A DNA stretch of 64,000 nucleotides from Saccharothrix sp. NRRL B-16348 (GCF_001280085.1 NZ_LGED01000158.1:45310-109309); one strand, 5' to 3'; positions 41,255 through 49,902 are shown, counted from the stretch's first letter. Numbers and translations: made by a program. The notes: generated by a model not told the origin, from the letters alone.

Positions 41255-42371
41255 CGCTCCGACTCCTCCGACTCGGTCCAACGCACGACTCCGGCCGACC
41301 GGAACGCCGAGCCCACGCCGTCGACCCGACCCAGACCACTCAACTCGCTCTCGCTCTCGCTCCGATCCCAGCCGGCTACGCCTCCGGCCTCGTCCACGCC
41401 CGGCGCGCCTGCTCGCCTGTTCGCCGGCCCGATTCCGGCACCCGCCGCCACGACGTCTCCAACTCTCGCCACGATCGGCGCTCCCGCTTTCCCCATGGAT
41501 TTCGCACGTTTGCTCATCTGCCCAGCTCCGAATGCTCGTAACGGCACGTGCCAGGACCGACCTGAACGCCGGAGGCGCGGTCGATCTGGCCCGGACCGGT
41601 CCGCGTGCTCCCATTCCGGCACCTGTTCACGCGGCCCATCGCGCCGGCTCGCGCCCGGTCCCCGCGCCATCCACGCAGGCTTGCTCGTCCGCACGGCTCG
41701 GGCAGCTCGTCCCGGCACACATGCGGCACCGGCCACGTCCGCATCGCCCAGACGCGCTGCCGCGACGCCTCCTGCCCTTGCCCCGATCAGTGCTCCCACT
41801 CCTTGGACGAGCCGCATACGCACGTTCATCGGCCGATCCTCGGAGGCTCGTACCGGCACACGCCGAACACCAGGAGGTCGCGGTCGACCGGACCACACGG
41901 CCCATCGCGCCGGCTCGCGCCCGGTCCCCGCAGGCTTGCTCGTCCTCACAGCTCGGGCAGCTCGTCCCGGCACACGCGCGGCACCGACCAGGTCTGCATC
42001 GCCCAACCCCGCTGCCGCGATGTCTCCGGCCCGGAGCGCGATCAGTGCGCCCGCTCCTCCGACGAACCGCACGCGCCCGTTCATCGGCCCAGCCTCGGAG
42101 GCTCGTGCCGGCACACGCACAACACCAGGCGGTCGCGATCGACCCGAACCACGCGGCCCGGCACGATACGGCCCGGCGCCGGCATGGCCCGCGCACCCGC
42201 GCGCCCGTTCATCGGCCCAGCCTCGGAGGCACGATCCTGCACACGCACAACACCAGGCGGTCGCGGTCGGCTCGGACCGCACGGCCCGGCGGCCTTCCGA
42301 TCCCCGTCCGCGCGACCCGCCCCGACGCCGCCCGGCGTGGGTAGGACCGAGGTGCCCGCGCGCCTGTTCAT
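41255..42371 (-). repeat. Array of decayed copies of the lipoprotein-end / adaptor-start junction
   Basis: This 1.1-kb stretch has no standard gene. Reading leftward, ATGARC-type starts preceded by a GAGSMTSGGCNG context recur at 42371, 42212, 42084, 41829 and 41517, before the true adaptor start at 41254. Before each start the DNA resembles the 3' end of the lipoprotein gene (DR...CR...P..LGR then stop), for example GQIDRASGVQ...CRYEHSELGR ending at 41518. After several starts it resembles the adaptor N-terminus (MSKRAKSMGKAGAPIVARVG; MNVRMRLVQGVGALIGARAG; MNGRVRFVGGAGALIALRAG against MSRRARLAWVAGALVVLGAG). Two further CRDELPEL scraps lie near 41700 and 41950. The copies are spaced 128-312 bases apart and have diverged and shifted frame. 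Confidence 0.65.
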
Positions 42372-42841
42372 CGGCCCAGCTCCGGCAGCTTGTCGCGGCA
42401 CACGTCCAAGGCAGAGCGGAATGCTGGGGTGTTGCGGTCGAGTTGGCCCAGGCCGGTCAGCTTGCCGCCGTTCGGGTCCGGGTCCGGGACGTCGATGCCG
42501 TTGTCCCGCATGCACTGCGCGAACACCCTCAGCTGGTCCAGCTTCGCCGGGTCCAGCTTGGACAGATCGCCACCGCCAGGCAGGAACTCGCGGCACGCGT
42601 CCGTGGCACGTTCGAAGTCCGGATCGGTGCGGTCGACTTTGCCGAATCCGCCCGGCTTGCCCCCCGGCTCCGGGTCCGGCACGTCCACGCCGTTGTCGCG
42701 CATGCACTTCGCGAACTCCCGCGACCGCTCCTCCTGGCTCATCGCCACGCTCGACGACGACGGCGCCGCCACCTCCGCCCCGCCCGAGCCGCACGCGGTC
42801 AGTGCCAGTGCCAGCGCCGCCAGCACGATGCTGCTTCGCAT
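42368..42841 (-). CDS. Small lipoprotein with an internally duplicated Cys-containing domain
   Basis: 157 residues. MRSSIVLAALALALTACGS gives lipobox LTAC and AGGAGGGG precedes the ATG. The mature part is two copies of one ~50-residue unit: AKCMRDNGVDVPDPEPGG...DRTDPDFERATDACREFLPGG and AQCMRDNGIDVPDPDPNGG...DRNTPAFRSALDVCRDKLPELGR, each with a CMRDNG and a CRxxLP cysteine that probably form a disulfide. Such proteins often sit beside MacAB-like exporters in actinobacteria and may be extracytoplasmic partners. It is divergent from the two-component system, with a palindrome in the shared promoter. Confidence 0.75.
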   Translation of the reverse strand: MRSSIVLAALALALTACGSGGAEVAAPSSSSVAMSQEERSREFAKCMRDNGVDVPDPEPGGKPGGFGKVDRTDPDFERATDACREFLPGGGDLSKLDPAKLDQLRVFAQCMRDNGIDVPDPDPNGGKLTGLGQLDRNTPAFRSALDVCRDKLPELGR

Positions 42842-42882
42842 GTCCCCTCCTTCGTCGGTGGGGACAGTCGACCAGGGGCGCT

Positions 42883-42911
42883 ATAACCAGCGCGTTACCA
42901 AATCTGGTTAT
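42883..42911. promoter_or_regulatory. Perfect inverted repeat between exporter and two-component genes
   Basis: ATAACCAG (42883-42890) and CTGGTTAT (42904-42911) are exact inverted repeats separated by 13 bases, in the divergent gap between the lipoprotein (start 42841) and response regulator (start 42946). It is a plausible OmpR-type operator controlling both directions. Confidence 0.5.
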
Positions 42912-42945
42912 GCGGAAGTTATGGCCCCCAGAGCACCATGGACCC

Positions 42946-43602
42946 ATGCGCATCCTCGTGGTCGAAGACGAAACGACGCTGGCGGCGGCCATCGCCGAGT
43001 GGCTGCGTCGCGAGGCGTTCGCCGTCGACGTGGTCCACGACGGCGACTCCGCGCTGGAACACCTCTCGGTCAACGCCTACGACGTGCTCGTCCTCGACCG
43101 CGACATACCGCGCGTGCACGGCGACGAGGTGTGCCGCCGGGTCGCCGACTCGGGCGCCGAGACCCGGATCCTGATGCTCACGGCCGCCGCCGCGGTGCGG
43201 GACCGGGTGGCCGGGCTGGCCCTCGGCGCGGACGACTACCTGCCCAAGCCGTTCGCCTTCGTGGAGCTGTCCGCCCGGGTGCACGCGCTGCTGCGCAGAG
43301 TCAGACCGCCGAACCCTCCGGTGCTCGAACGGGCGGGGTTGCGGGTCGACCCGGCCCGTCGCCAAGTCACCCGGGCGGGTGAGTTCATTCCGTTGGCCAA
43401 CAAGGAGTTCGCGCTGCTGACCGAGCTGGTCCGGGCGGAAGGCGCCGTCGTGACGTCCGAGCACCTGCTGGAGAAGGTGTGGGACGAGCACATCGACCCG
43501 TTCACCAACACGGTGCGGGTCACCATGGTGAAGCTGCGGCGCAAGCTGGGTGAGCCGCCGCTGATCGAGACCGTGCCCGGTGTGGGATACCGGATCCCGT
43601 GA
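42946..43602 (+). CDS. OmpR/PhoB-family response regulator
   Basis: 218 residues from the ATG at 42946. Receiver domain (1-115): acidic pair in VVEDE (Glu7, Asp8), phosphoacceptor Asp51 in VLVLDRDIP, Thr79 in MLTA, and Lys101 in LPKPF. Winged-helix DNA-binding domain (~125-215) ends with VRVTMVKLRRKLGEPPLIETVPGVGYRI. The partner kinase starts within its stop codon (GTGA). The divergent MacAB-like exporter is the likely target, an arrangement common for envelope-stress or peptide-antibiotic sensing. Confidence 0.92.
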   Translation: MRILVVEDETTLAAAIAEWLRREAFAVDVVHDGDSALEHLSVNAYDVLVLDRDIPRVHGDEVCRRVADSGAETRILMLTAAAAVRDRVAGLALGADDYLPKPFAFVELSARVHALLRRVRPPNPPVLERAGLRVDPARRQVTRAGEFIPLANKEFALLTELVRAEGAVVTSEHLLEKVWDEHIDPFTNTVRVTMVKLRRKLGEPPLIETVPGVGYRIP

Positions 43603-44732
43603 TCGGCCGGTGGAGCATCCGCGGCCGGTTGACCGCGCTCTACGGCGGGCTGTTCCTGCTCGCCGGCGCCGCCCTGCTCGCGGTCACCTACCTGCTGGTG
43701 TGGCAGAGCCTCAACGGTCGGTTGCAGCCGTTCACCGACGTGGCGAGCCTGCGGGAGTTGCGCGAGGCGTCCTCCGACGAGGTGATCGAGGCCATCCGCA
43801 CCGCCCAGGTCCGCTACCGCGACGAGGTGCTGCAGTCGCTGCTGACCCGAGGAGGCCTCGCATTGCTGTGCGTGGCCGGGATCGCGGTGGCGTTCGGGTG
43901 GCTGCTGGCGCGCAGCGCGTTGCAGCCGGTGCACCGCATCACCGAGGCCGCCCGCCGGATCGCCGCCGGCCACGGCCTGCACGAGCGGATCGCGCCGACC
44001 GGGCCGCGTGACGAGGTCGCCGAACTGGCTGAAACGTTCAACGCGATGCTGGAACGGCTGGACCGCGCGTTCGACGGCCAACGCCGGTTCGTCGCCGACG
44101 CGTCGCACGAGATGCGCACCCCGCTCGCCGTCAAACGGGCGCTGATCGAGGTGTCGATCACCCGACCGGGCGCCTCGGCGGACGCCAAGCAGCTGGGCGC
44201 GGAGCTGCTGAAGGTGAACGCCCGCCACGAACGACTCATCGACGGTCTGCTCACGTTGGCCGACAGCGAGAACGAGCTCACCGAGCGCACGCTCACCTCG
44301 GTCTCCGACATCGCCGAGCACGTCCTGTGGCAGTCCAGCGCCGTCGCCGAACGGGCCGGCGTCGTCCTGCACCACGAGATGGCGCCGTGCGAGGTCGTCG
44401 GCGACCCGGTCCTGCTGGAGCGCCTGGTGCGCAACCTGGTGGACAACGCGATCAGGCACAACCACCGGAACGGGTGGGTCGACGTGAACGCCGGACCGGA
44501 CTTCCTGATGGTGGCGAACACCGGCCCGAGAATCGAGCCGTACGAGGTGGAAGGGCTGTTCCGGCCGTTCCGCAGGCTCGACCGGGACGAGACCTCGACG
44601 GGCGATCGGGGCCTGGGTCTGGGGCTCTCGATCGTCCGTGCCATCGCCGCCGCCCACGGTGCGACGGTGACCGCGACACCGGGGGCGGACGGCGGGTTGG
44701 CGGTTACCGTCAGGTTTGCCGGAGAGCCGTGA
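43599..44732 (+). CDS. Sensor histidine kinase
   Basis: 377 residues. GTG at 43599 overlaps the regulator stop. Two membrane segments (~12-34 and ~86-105) enclose a short extracytoplasmic loop of ~50 residues; a HAMP domain follows (ALQPVHRITEAARRIAAGH). The HisKA phosphoacceptor is His170 in ADASHEMRTPL, then N-box VRNLVDNAIRHN, and G-boxes VANTGP and GDRGLGLGLSIVRAI. The small sensor loop suggests intramembrane or exporter-dependent sensing. It converges with and overlaps by 23 bases the DUF397 gene on the other strand. Confidence 0.92.
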   Translation: MIGRWSIRGRLTALYGGLFLLAGAALLAVTYLLVWQSLNGRLQPFTDVASLRELREASSDEVIEAIRTAQVRYRDEVLQSLLTRGGLALLCVAGIAVAFGWLLARSALQPVHRITEAARRIAAGHGLHERIAPTGPRDEVAELAETFNAMLERLDRAFDGQRRFVADASHEMRTPLAVKRALIEVSITRPGASADAKQLGAELLKVNARHERLIDGLLTLADSENELTERTLTSVSDIAEHVLWQSSAVAERAGVVLHHEMAPCEVVGDPVLLERLVRNLVDNAIRHNHRNGWVDVNAGPDFLMVANTGPRIEPYEVEGLFRPFRRLDRDETSTGDRGLGLGLSIVRAIAAAHGATVTATPGADGGLAVTVRFAGEP

Positions 44733-44886
44733 GGAACGCCCGGAATGGACGCTCCCCAAAGGTCAATCTGGGTCCTGGTCGTTTGCTGTCCCTGACGCTG
44801 GTCGTGCTCCGTCCCACGGCCAGCTCGACGCAGTTGTTCCCCGCGCCGGAGTAAGTGCTCTTGCGCCACGCCTTGTCGTTGTTCAT
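44710..44886 (-). CDS. DUF397 protein
   Basis: 58 residues. WRKSTYSGAGNNCVELAV and VRDSKRPG are the DUF397 signature. These small proteins are almost always encoded beside a DUF5753 XRE regulator, as here, and are thought to act with it, perhaps as an inhibitor or partner. The ATG overlaps the regulator stop (ATGA). Its last 23 bases overlap the convergent histidine kinase gene. Confidence 0.9.
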   Translation of the reverse strand: MNNDKAWRKSTYSGAGNNCVELAVGRSTTSVRDSKRPGPRLTFGERPFRAFLTALRQT

Positions 44887-45737
44887 GTGTCCTTCAGTGC
44901 GGTTGCCAGTTTTCTGATCAGCGAAGCCGACTCCTTGGGCGACAGGGCGACCTCGCTCACGATTTCCTCGAAGTGCAACAGGTACTTCTGCACGTCGGCG
45001 CGATTGTCCACCCACTTGCCACCACCCGCGTACTCCAGGTACACGGCGGAAGGATCACTGTCCTCGAAGCGGAGAGCGGTCGCGCCACCGCCAGACATGG
45101 TTCCGTGGGCACCGGCGCCGAACGAAACCACTTGGATGGTGATGTTGTCCTGCTTCCCCTTCTCGAGCAAATGCGACAACTGCTCGCGCATGACCGCGGG
45201 GCCGCCGACGATCCGGTGCAGGGCCGCCTCGTCGATCACCGCGTGCAGCCTTAACCCGGGCAGCCGGCGTTGCCGGTTCGCCAGTGCCGCGGCCACCTGT
45301 TCCACGGACACCGACGAGTCCATGAACCGCTGTCCCGCGAGCCTGATCGCCGCCGCGTACGCGGGCGTCTGGAGCAGTCCCGGGATGACGATCATCTCGA
45401 TGGTGCGCACCTCCGTGGCATCGGCCTCCTGCCGGGCATAGGTCCGCGCCTCCGGGGTGAAGGCCGCGGCGTACACCAGGCGGGTGCCATCCTGTTTCGC
45501 GTCCTCCCACAACGCTTCCGCCTCGCGCCGCTCGGCATCGGTCGCCCCGTAGAGCCCGAGCAGCGCGCCCAGTTCGGTCCAACTCGGACTGATGTAACCG
45601 TTCTCCATCCGCGACAGCGTCGACTGCGTCTTCCGCGTCAGGGCGTGGTAGTCGATCTCGGTCTTGCCCGCCCGCTTGCGCAAGGCGTTGAGGAACTGCC
45701 CCAGCTTGCGCTTGCGTCGGGTTTGGACGGCTGCCAT
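44883..45737 (-). CDS. XRE-family regulator with DUF5753 domain
   Basis: 284 residues. N-terminal helix-turn-helix (residues ~10-65, LGQFLNALRKRAGKTEIDYHALTRKTQSTLSRMENGYISPSW); C-terminal DUF5753 region with the family marker IVIPGLLQTPAYAAAI and the later SFGAGAHGTMSGGG. Actinobacteria carry dozens of such regulators paired with DUF397 proteins; they influence morphogenesis and antibiotic production and some may belong to defence islands. Divergent from the ATPase/HNH module, 204 bases away. Confidence 0.9.
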   Translation of the reverse strand: MAAVQTRRKRKLGQFLNALRKRAGKTEIDYHALTRKTQSTLSRMENGYISPSWTELGALLGLYGATDAERREAEALWEDAKQDGTRLVYAAAFTPEARTYARQEADATEVRTIEMIVIPGLLQTPAYAAAIRLAGQRFMDSSVSVEQVAAALANRQRRLPGLRLHAVIDEAALHRIVGGPAVMREQLSHLLEKGKQDNITIQVVSFGAGAHGTMSGGGATALRFEDSDPSAVYLEYAGGGKWVDNRADVQKYLLHFEEIVSEVALSPKESASLIRKLATALKDT

Positions 45738-45875
45738 GCGGATCGCTCCTCGCTGAAAAGAACTGCGAACACCCTAGTGCTGTTCCGCAGCCCGCTCGCT
45801 TTCACTCGATCGAGGTCTAAAAGGTGCATATACGCCCTTGCTCGTCACCCGCCGTGGTGGCGGCCCCGACGCCGG

Positions 45876-45899
45876 CGGGCACGCCGCAGGGCGTGCCCG
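45876..45899. terminator. Perfect hairpin upstream of the ATPase/HNH module
   Basis: CGGGCACGCC (45876-45885) and GGCGTGCCCG (45890-45899) form a 10-bp stem with a GCAG tetraloop, 42 bases before the ATPase start. It could insulate the module from upstream transcription or be a regulatory stem in its leader. Confidence 0.45.
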
Positions 45900-45941
45900 A
45901 CCAACTGGACGGGTGATCAGCGCGGACTAAAGTCTGGCCAC

Positions 45942-47276
45942 ATGTACATCTCGCAGGTCCGGCTGCGGAACGTCAAGGGGTTCCACGGCGCCCGCGAAGT
46001 GGATCTCAAGCTCACCGCGCCCGGCTGGACGGTGATCGCGGGCCGCAACGGGTCCGGCAAGACCTCGTTGCTCAGGGCGATCGCGCTGGCCGTGAGCGGT
46101 CCGGCGGTGGCCCGCAACCTGGTGCCCGACTTCGAGAACTGGGTCACCGCGGGCCAGCGGGAGGGCGTCGTCCAGGTCCAGTTCACCCACGACCGGCGGG
46201 TGGAGCGGTTCGGCAAGGGCCGCCCGCCGGAGGGCAGGCTGTGGGCCGGCCTCGGCTGGACGATGCCGGACGACGAGAGCCGCCCCACCCACCGCGGCCT
46301 GCAGCCGTCGCTGAAGGAGAAGCTGGAGGGCAGCAAGACCGCCGCCCTCCGCGGACCGTGGCAGGACAACCCGACCGGGTGGTTCTGCGCGGCCTACGGC
46401 CCGTTCCGGCGGCTCGTCGGCGGCGCGGGCGAGGCGCAGCGGCTGATGCTCAGCCACGGCCCGGTGTCACGGCTGGCGAGCCTCTTCCACGAAGACGCGT
46501 CGCTGGCCGAGGGCGTCGGTTGGCTGATCGAGCAGCACCTGAGGTCCCTGGAGCGCAGGCCGGGAGCCGAGGAGCTGAAGACGGTCGCGCTCGGCGTGCT
46601 GTCGGACGGCCTGCTGCCCGACGACTACCGGATCGAGGGCGTCGACTCCGACGGCCTGTGGGTGGTCAGCGGCGGGCACCGGTTCCCGCTGCGGGAGATG
46701 AGCGACGGCTACCGGACCGTCGCCGCGCTGGTGGTGGACCTGATCAAGCAGATCCACGGTTCGTACGGCGACCTGAAGACCACGCCCACCGCGCACGGCC
46801 TCGCCCTGACCGCGCCCGGCGTGGTCATCATCGACGAGGTGGACGCGCACCTGCACGTGTCGTGGCAGAAGCGGATCGGCGGCTGGCTCAAGGAGCACTT
46901 CCCGAACATCCAGTTCATCGTCACCACGCACAGCCCGTACCTGTGCCAGGCCGCCGACCCGGGCGGGCTGATCAGGCTGCCCGGGCCGGACCAGCAGGAG
47001 CCGCCGCGGGTGGTCGACCAGGGCCTCTACGAGCGGATCGTCTACGGCAGCGGCGACGACGCGGTGCTCTCGGAGCTGTTCGGCCTCGACACGCCCTACT
47101 CCGAACGCGCGCAGCAGCTGCGGGCCGAGCTGGTGGAGCTGGAGGTGGCGGTGATCGGCGGCACGGCCGGCGCCCGCGCGGTGCGCCGCTACGAGGAGCT
47201 GCGTGCGCTGCTGACCAGCTCGCCGGTGGCGCGCACGCGCGAGGTGTCCGCGCGGCTGGAACGCGACGAGACGTGA
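45942..47276 (+). CDS. AAA/ABC-type ATPase, PtuA-like (Septu-type defence candidate)
   Basis: 444 residues from the ATG at 45942. Overcoming-lysogenization/RecF-type ATPase: MYISQVRLRNVKGF start, Walker A AGRNGSGKTS (34-42), Walker B VVIIDEVDAHLH (about 296-307), and the switch motif VTTHSPYL (near 327). Between them is REMSDGYRTVAALVVDLI, the signature region. This organisation is shared by PtuA, retron-associated ATPases and other defence ATPases. It is translationally coupled (GTGA) to an HNH nuclease, the two-gene plan of Septu, where the ATPase controls a nuclease that cuts nucleic acid during phage infection. The assignment to Septu itself is inference from architecture. Confidence 0.75.
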   Translation: MYISQVRLRNVKGFHGAREVDLKLTAPGWTVIAGRNGSGKTSLLRAIALAVSGPAVARNLVPDFENWVTAGQREGVVQVQFTHDRRVERFGKGRPPEGRLWAGLGWTMPDDESRPTHRGLQPSLKEKLEGSKTAALRGPWQDNPTGWFCAAYGPFRRLVGGAGEAQRLMLSHGPVSRLASLFHEDASLAEGVGWLIEQHLRSLERRPGAEELKTVALGVLSDGLLPDDYRIEGVDSDGLWVVSGGHRFPLREMSDGYRTVAALVVDLIKQIHGSYGDLKTTPTAHGLALTAPGVVIIDEVDAHLHVSWQKRIGGWLKEHFPNIQFIVTTHSPYLCQAADPGGLIRLPGPDQQEPPRVVDQGLYERIVYGSGDDAVLSELFGLDTPYSERAQQLRAELVELEVAVIGGTAGARAVRRYEELRALLTSSPVARTREVSARLERDET

Positions 47277-48013
47277 TCCGGCTCGTCCGGCCCGCGCTGC
47301 CCGCCGAGCTGGCCGACCGGCTGCCCGTGCTGACCGCGGAGATCGGGAACGCCGCGCACCCCACCCACACGGCCCGTGCGCTGTGGAAGCGCGCTGTGGT
47401 GCGGCGGAACGTGCTCGCGCCGTTGCGACGGCGGCTGGAGGACATGGCGCCGGGCTACCAGCGGTGCATGTACTGCGGTGACAGCCAGGGCACGGACATC
47501 GACCACTTCGAGCCGCTGTCGCTGAACCCGCTGCGCACGTTCGACTGGCTCAACCACCTGCTGGCCTGCTCGACGTGCAACAGCAACCTCAAGCGGGACC
47601 GGTTCCCGGTGGCGGACGACGGCACGCCGCTGCTGGTCGACCCCACCACCGAGGACCCGTTCGACCACTTGCTGCTCACGCTGTCACTGGGCGTGTACGT
47701 ACCGCGCACGGAGAAAGGCAAGGCCACCATAGATGTTTGCGGGCTCAACCGTCCGGTCCTGACTCAGGGGCGGGTGCACGCGAAGCGGGTGGTCCTGATG
47801 TGCCTGTCGCGGTGGACGGCCGGGCGGGCGCTGGACGCGGCGGACGAGATGCGCGAGGCCGTGCTGACCGTGCGGGGGCAGCCGTTCGCCGACGTGTGCC
47901 AGGCGATGCTGCGGCTGGCCCTGTCACCAGGCGCGGAGCGGGTGTTCGAGGAGGCGCCGTGGGCGTTGGCCGTGCTGCGGGACGACGAGCTGCGGGCGCA
48001 GCTGCTCGCGTGA
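47273..48013 (+). CDS. HNH endonuclease, PtuB-like (Septu-type defence candidate)
   Basis: 246 residues; GTG at 47273 within the ATPase stop. The HNH/zinc core lies at residues 65-110: CMYCGDSQGTDIDHFEPLS (Cys65, Cys68, Asp77-His78) and LLACSTCNSNLKRDRFP (Cys99, Cys102, Asn103). Two CxxC zinc pairs around a DHF motif are typical of PtuB-type HNH proteins. The C-terminal half is helical, probably for ATPase contact. Neither a DNA methylase nor a restriction specificity protein is nearby, so this is not a restriction-modification pair. Confidence 0.75.
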   Translation: MIRLVRPALPAELADRLPVLTAEIGNAAHPTHTARALWKRAVVRRNVLAPLRRRLEDMAPGYQRCMYCGDSQGTDIDHFEPLSLNPLRTFDWLNHLLACSTCNSNLKRDRFPVADDGTPLLVDPTTEDPFDHLLLTLSLGVYVPRTEKGKATIDVCGLNRPVLTQGRVHAKRVVLMCLSRWTAGRALDAADEMREAVLTVRGQPFADVCQAMLRLALSPGAERVFEEAPWALAVLRDDELRAQLLA

Positions 48014-48121
48014 CCGGCGGTCCGGGTCGCACCGTCCACACAGCTCACCGCCGCGCACGATTTGGGCGCGGTCCGCGAAATCCACCTGAAATTGTCGGAC
48101 CCCGGGTCCATCATGGCCCGC

Positions 48122-49102
48122 ATGGCAGACGCAATCGTGGCCGAAGGACTGGTCAAGCGCTACGGGTCGGTGGTCGCTCTCGACGGCCTCGACCTCGTGG
48201 TGCCGGAAGGGACCGTCATGGGCCTGCTCGGGCCCAACGGCGCGGGCAAGACCACGACCGTGCGCGTGCTCACCACGCTGCTGGAGCACGACGAGGGCAA
48301 GGCGACCGTCACCGGCCTGGACGTCGTCGCCGACGCCAAGGAGCTGCGCCGCCGGATCGGGCTGTCCGGCCAGTACGCGGCCGTCGACGAGAACCTGACC
48401 GGGTTCGAGAACCTGGACATGGTCGGCAGGCTCTACCACCTGGGCAAGCAGAACAGCCGGGCGCGGGCGCGCGAGCTGCTGGAGCGGTTCGACCTGGTGG
48501 AGGCGGCCGACCGGCCGGTGAAGGGCTACTCGGGCGGCATGCGCCGCCGGCTCGACCTGGCGGGCGCGCTGGTGGCCAAGCCGAGGGTGCTGTTCCTCGA
48601 CGAGCCGACCACGGGCCTCGACCCGCGCAGCCGGCTCGGCATGTGGGACGTCATCTCGGAGCTCGTGGCGGGCGGCACCACGCTGCTGCTCACCACGCAG
48701 TACCTGGAGGAGGCCGACCGGCTCGCCGACAAGATCGCGGTCATCGACCACGGCCGGGTCATCGCCCTGGGCACCGCGGACGAGCTGAAGGCCCAGGTCG
48801 GCGGTGAACGGCTGGAGCTGACCGTCAGCTCGGCCCAGGACGCGGAGACGGCGAAGGCCGCGCTGACCCCGTTGGCGATCGCGGAGATCACGGTGGACGA
48901 CCGCGGGCACCGGCTGACCGTGCCGGTGTCGGGTGGCGCCGACGTGCTGGTGGACGGTGTCCGGAGGTTGGACGCCGAGTCGGTCAAGGTGCTCGACATC
49001 GGCCTGCGCAGGCCGACGCTGGACGACGTGTTCCTGACGCTGACCGGACACGCAGCCAGCGGGACCGGCACCGAGGACAAGCAGGGGGAGCAGGCAGAAT
49101 GA
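48122..49102 (+). CDS. DrrA-type ABC exporter ATP-binding protein
   Basis: 326 residues from an ATG at 48122; an ATG three codons upstream (48113) is equally possible, and no clear ribosome site separates them. Walker A GPNGAGKTT, signature YSGGMRRRLDLA, Walker B LFLDEPTTGLDPRSR and H-loop LTTQYLEEADRL. The C-terminal ~80 residues ending LRRPTLDDVFLTLTGH are the DrrA-type extension. The family powers export of daunorubicin-like drugs, lipids or other hydrophobic molecules. It is coupled to the permease next door by ATGA. Confidence 0.92.
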   Translation: MADAIVAEGLVKRYGSVVALDGLDLVVPEGTVMGLLGPNGAGKTTTVRVLTTLLEHDEGKATVTGLDVVADAKELRRRIGLSGQYAAVDENLTGFENLDMVGRLYHLGKQNSRARARELLERFDLVEAADRPVKGYSGGMRRRLDLAGALVAKPRVLFLDEPTTGLDPRSRLGMWDVISELVAGGTTLLLTTQYLEEADRLADKIAVIDHGRVIALGTADELKAQVGGERLELTVSSAQDAETAKAALTPLAIAEITVDDRGHRLTVPVSGGADVLVDGVRRLDAESVKVLDIGLRRPTLDDVFLTLTGHAASGTGTEDKQGEQAE

Positions 49103-49902
49103 GCGCGTTCACGCAGGCGTTGGGCGACGGCGCGGTGGTCGCCAAGCGCAACCTCATCAAGATCAAGCGGGTCCCGGACCTGATCGTGTTCTCGACGTTG
49201 TCGCCGATCATGTTCGTGCTGTTGTTCGCGTACGTGTTCGGCGGCTCGATCGCCATCCCGGGCCTGGACTACCGCGAGTTCCTGATGGCCGGGATCTTCG
49301 CGCAGACCGTGGTGTTCGGCGCGACCATCACCGGCGCCGGGCTGGCCGAGGACATCCAGAAGGGCGTGATCGACCGGTTCCGGTCGCTGCCCATGGCGCG
49401 GTCGGCGGTGCTGATCGGGCGGACCACCAGCGACCTGGCGAACAACGTCATCGTCATCCTGGTGATGTCGGTGACCGGTCTGATCGTCGGCTGGCGGATC
49501 CACTCGTCGCCGCTGGAGGCGTTGGCCGGGTTCGCCCTGCTGCTGCTGTTCGCCTACGCGGTGTCGTGGGGCATGGCGATCGTCGGGCTGATGGTGCGCA
49601 GCCCGGAGGTGTTCAACAACGCCTCGTTCATCGCGATCTTCCCGTTGACGTTCATCGCGAACACGTTCGTGCAGGAGAGCAACCTGCCCGGGCCGCTGAA
49701 GACGTTCGCCGAGTGGAACCCGGTGTCGGCGGTGACGGCCGCGGCCCGTCAGCTGTTCGGCAACACCAACCCGGAGGCGCCCACGCCGAGCGCGTGGCCG
49801 TTGCAGCACCCGGTGGTGATGACGTTGATCTGGGTGGCCGTGTTCCTGCTGATCTTCGTGCCGCTGGCGATCCGCCAGTACCGCAAGGCGGTGTCCCGCT
49901 AG
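49099..49902 (+). CDS. DrrB-type ABC-2 permease
   Basis: 267 residues, six membrane segments. N-terminal KRNLIKIKRVPDLIVFSTLSPIMF and the GLAEDIQKGVIDRFRSLPMARSAVLIGR coupling segment are classic DrrB. WNPVSAVTAAARQLFG near the C-terminus is also typical. It overlaps the ATPase gene and forms the membrane half of the exporter. A hairpin follows the stop. No biosynthetic genes are near, so it is more likely general drug efflux than product export. Confidence 0.92.
   Translation: MSAFTQALGDGAVVAKRNLIKIKRVPDLIVFSTLSPIMFVLLFAYVFGGSIAIPGLDYREFLMAGIFAQTVVFGATITGAGLAEDIQKGVIDRFRSLPMARSAVLIGRTTSDLANNVIVILVMSVTGLIVGWRIHSSPLEALAGFALLLLFAYAVSWGMAIVGLMVRSPEVFNNASFIAIFPLTFIANTFVQESNLPGPLKTFAEWNPVSAVTAAARQLFGNTNPEAPTPSAWPLQHPVVMTLIWVAVFLLIFVPLAIRQYRKAVSR

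Noticed and set aside
44883..45737. Prophage repressor
   Set aside because: The regulator is of the DUF5753 type with its DUF397 partner, which is chromosomal and common in actinobacteria; no phage structural or integrase genes are near.
45942..48013. Restriction-modification system or retron
   Set aside because: No methyltransferase, specificity subunit, reverse transcriptase or msr/msd-like stem array in the surrounding sequence.
48122..49902. Part of a secondary-metabolite cluster
   Set aside because: DrrAB-type exporters occur in such clusters, but no PKS, NRPS, terpene or RiPP biosynthetic gene is in the window.
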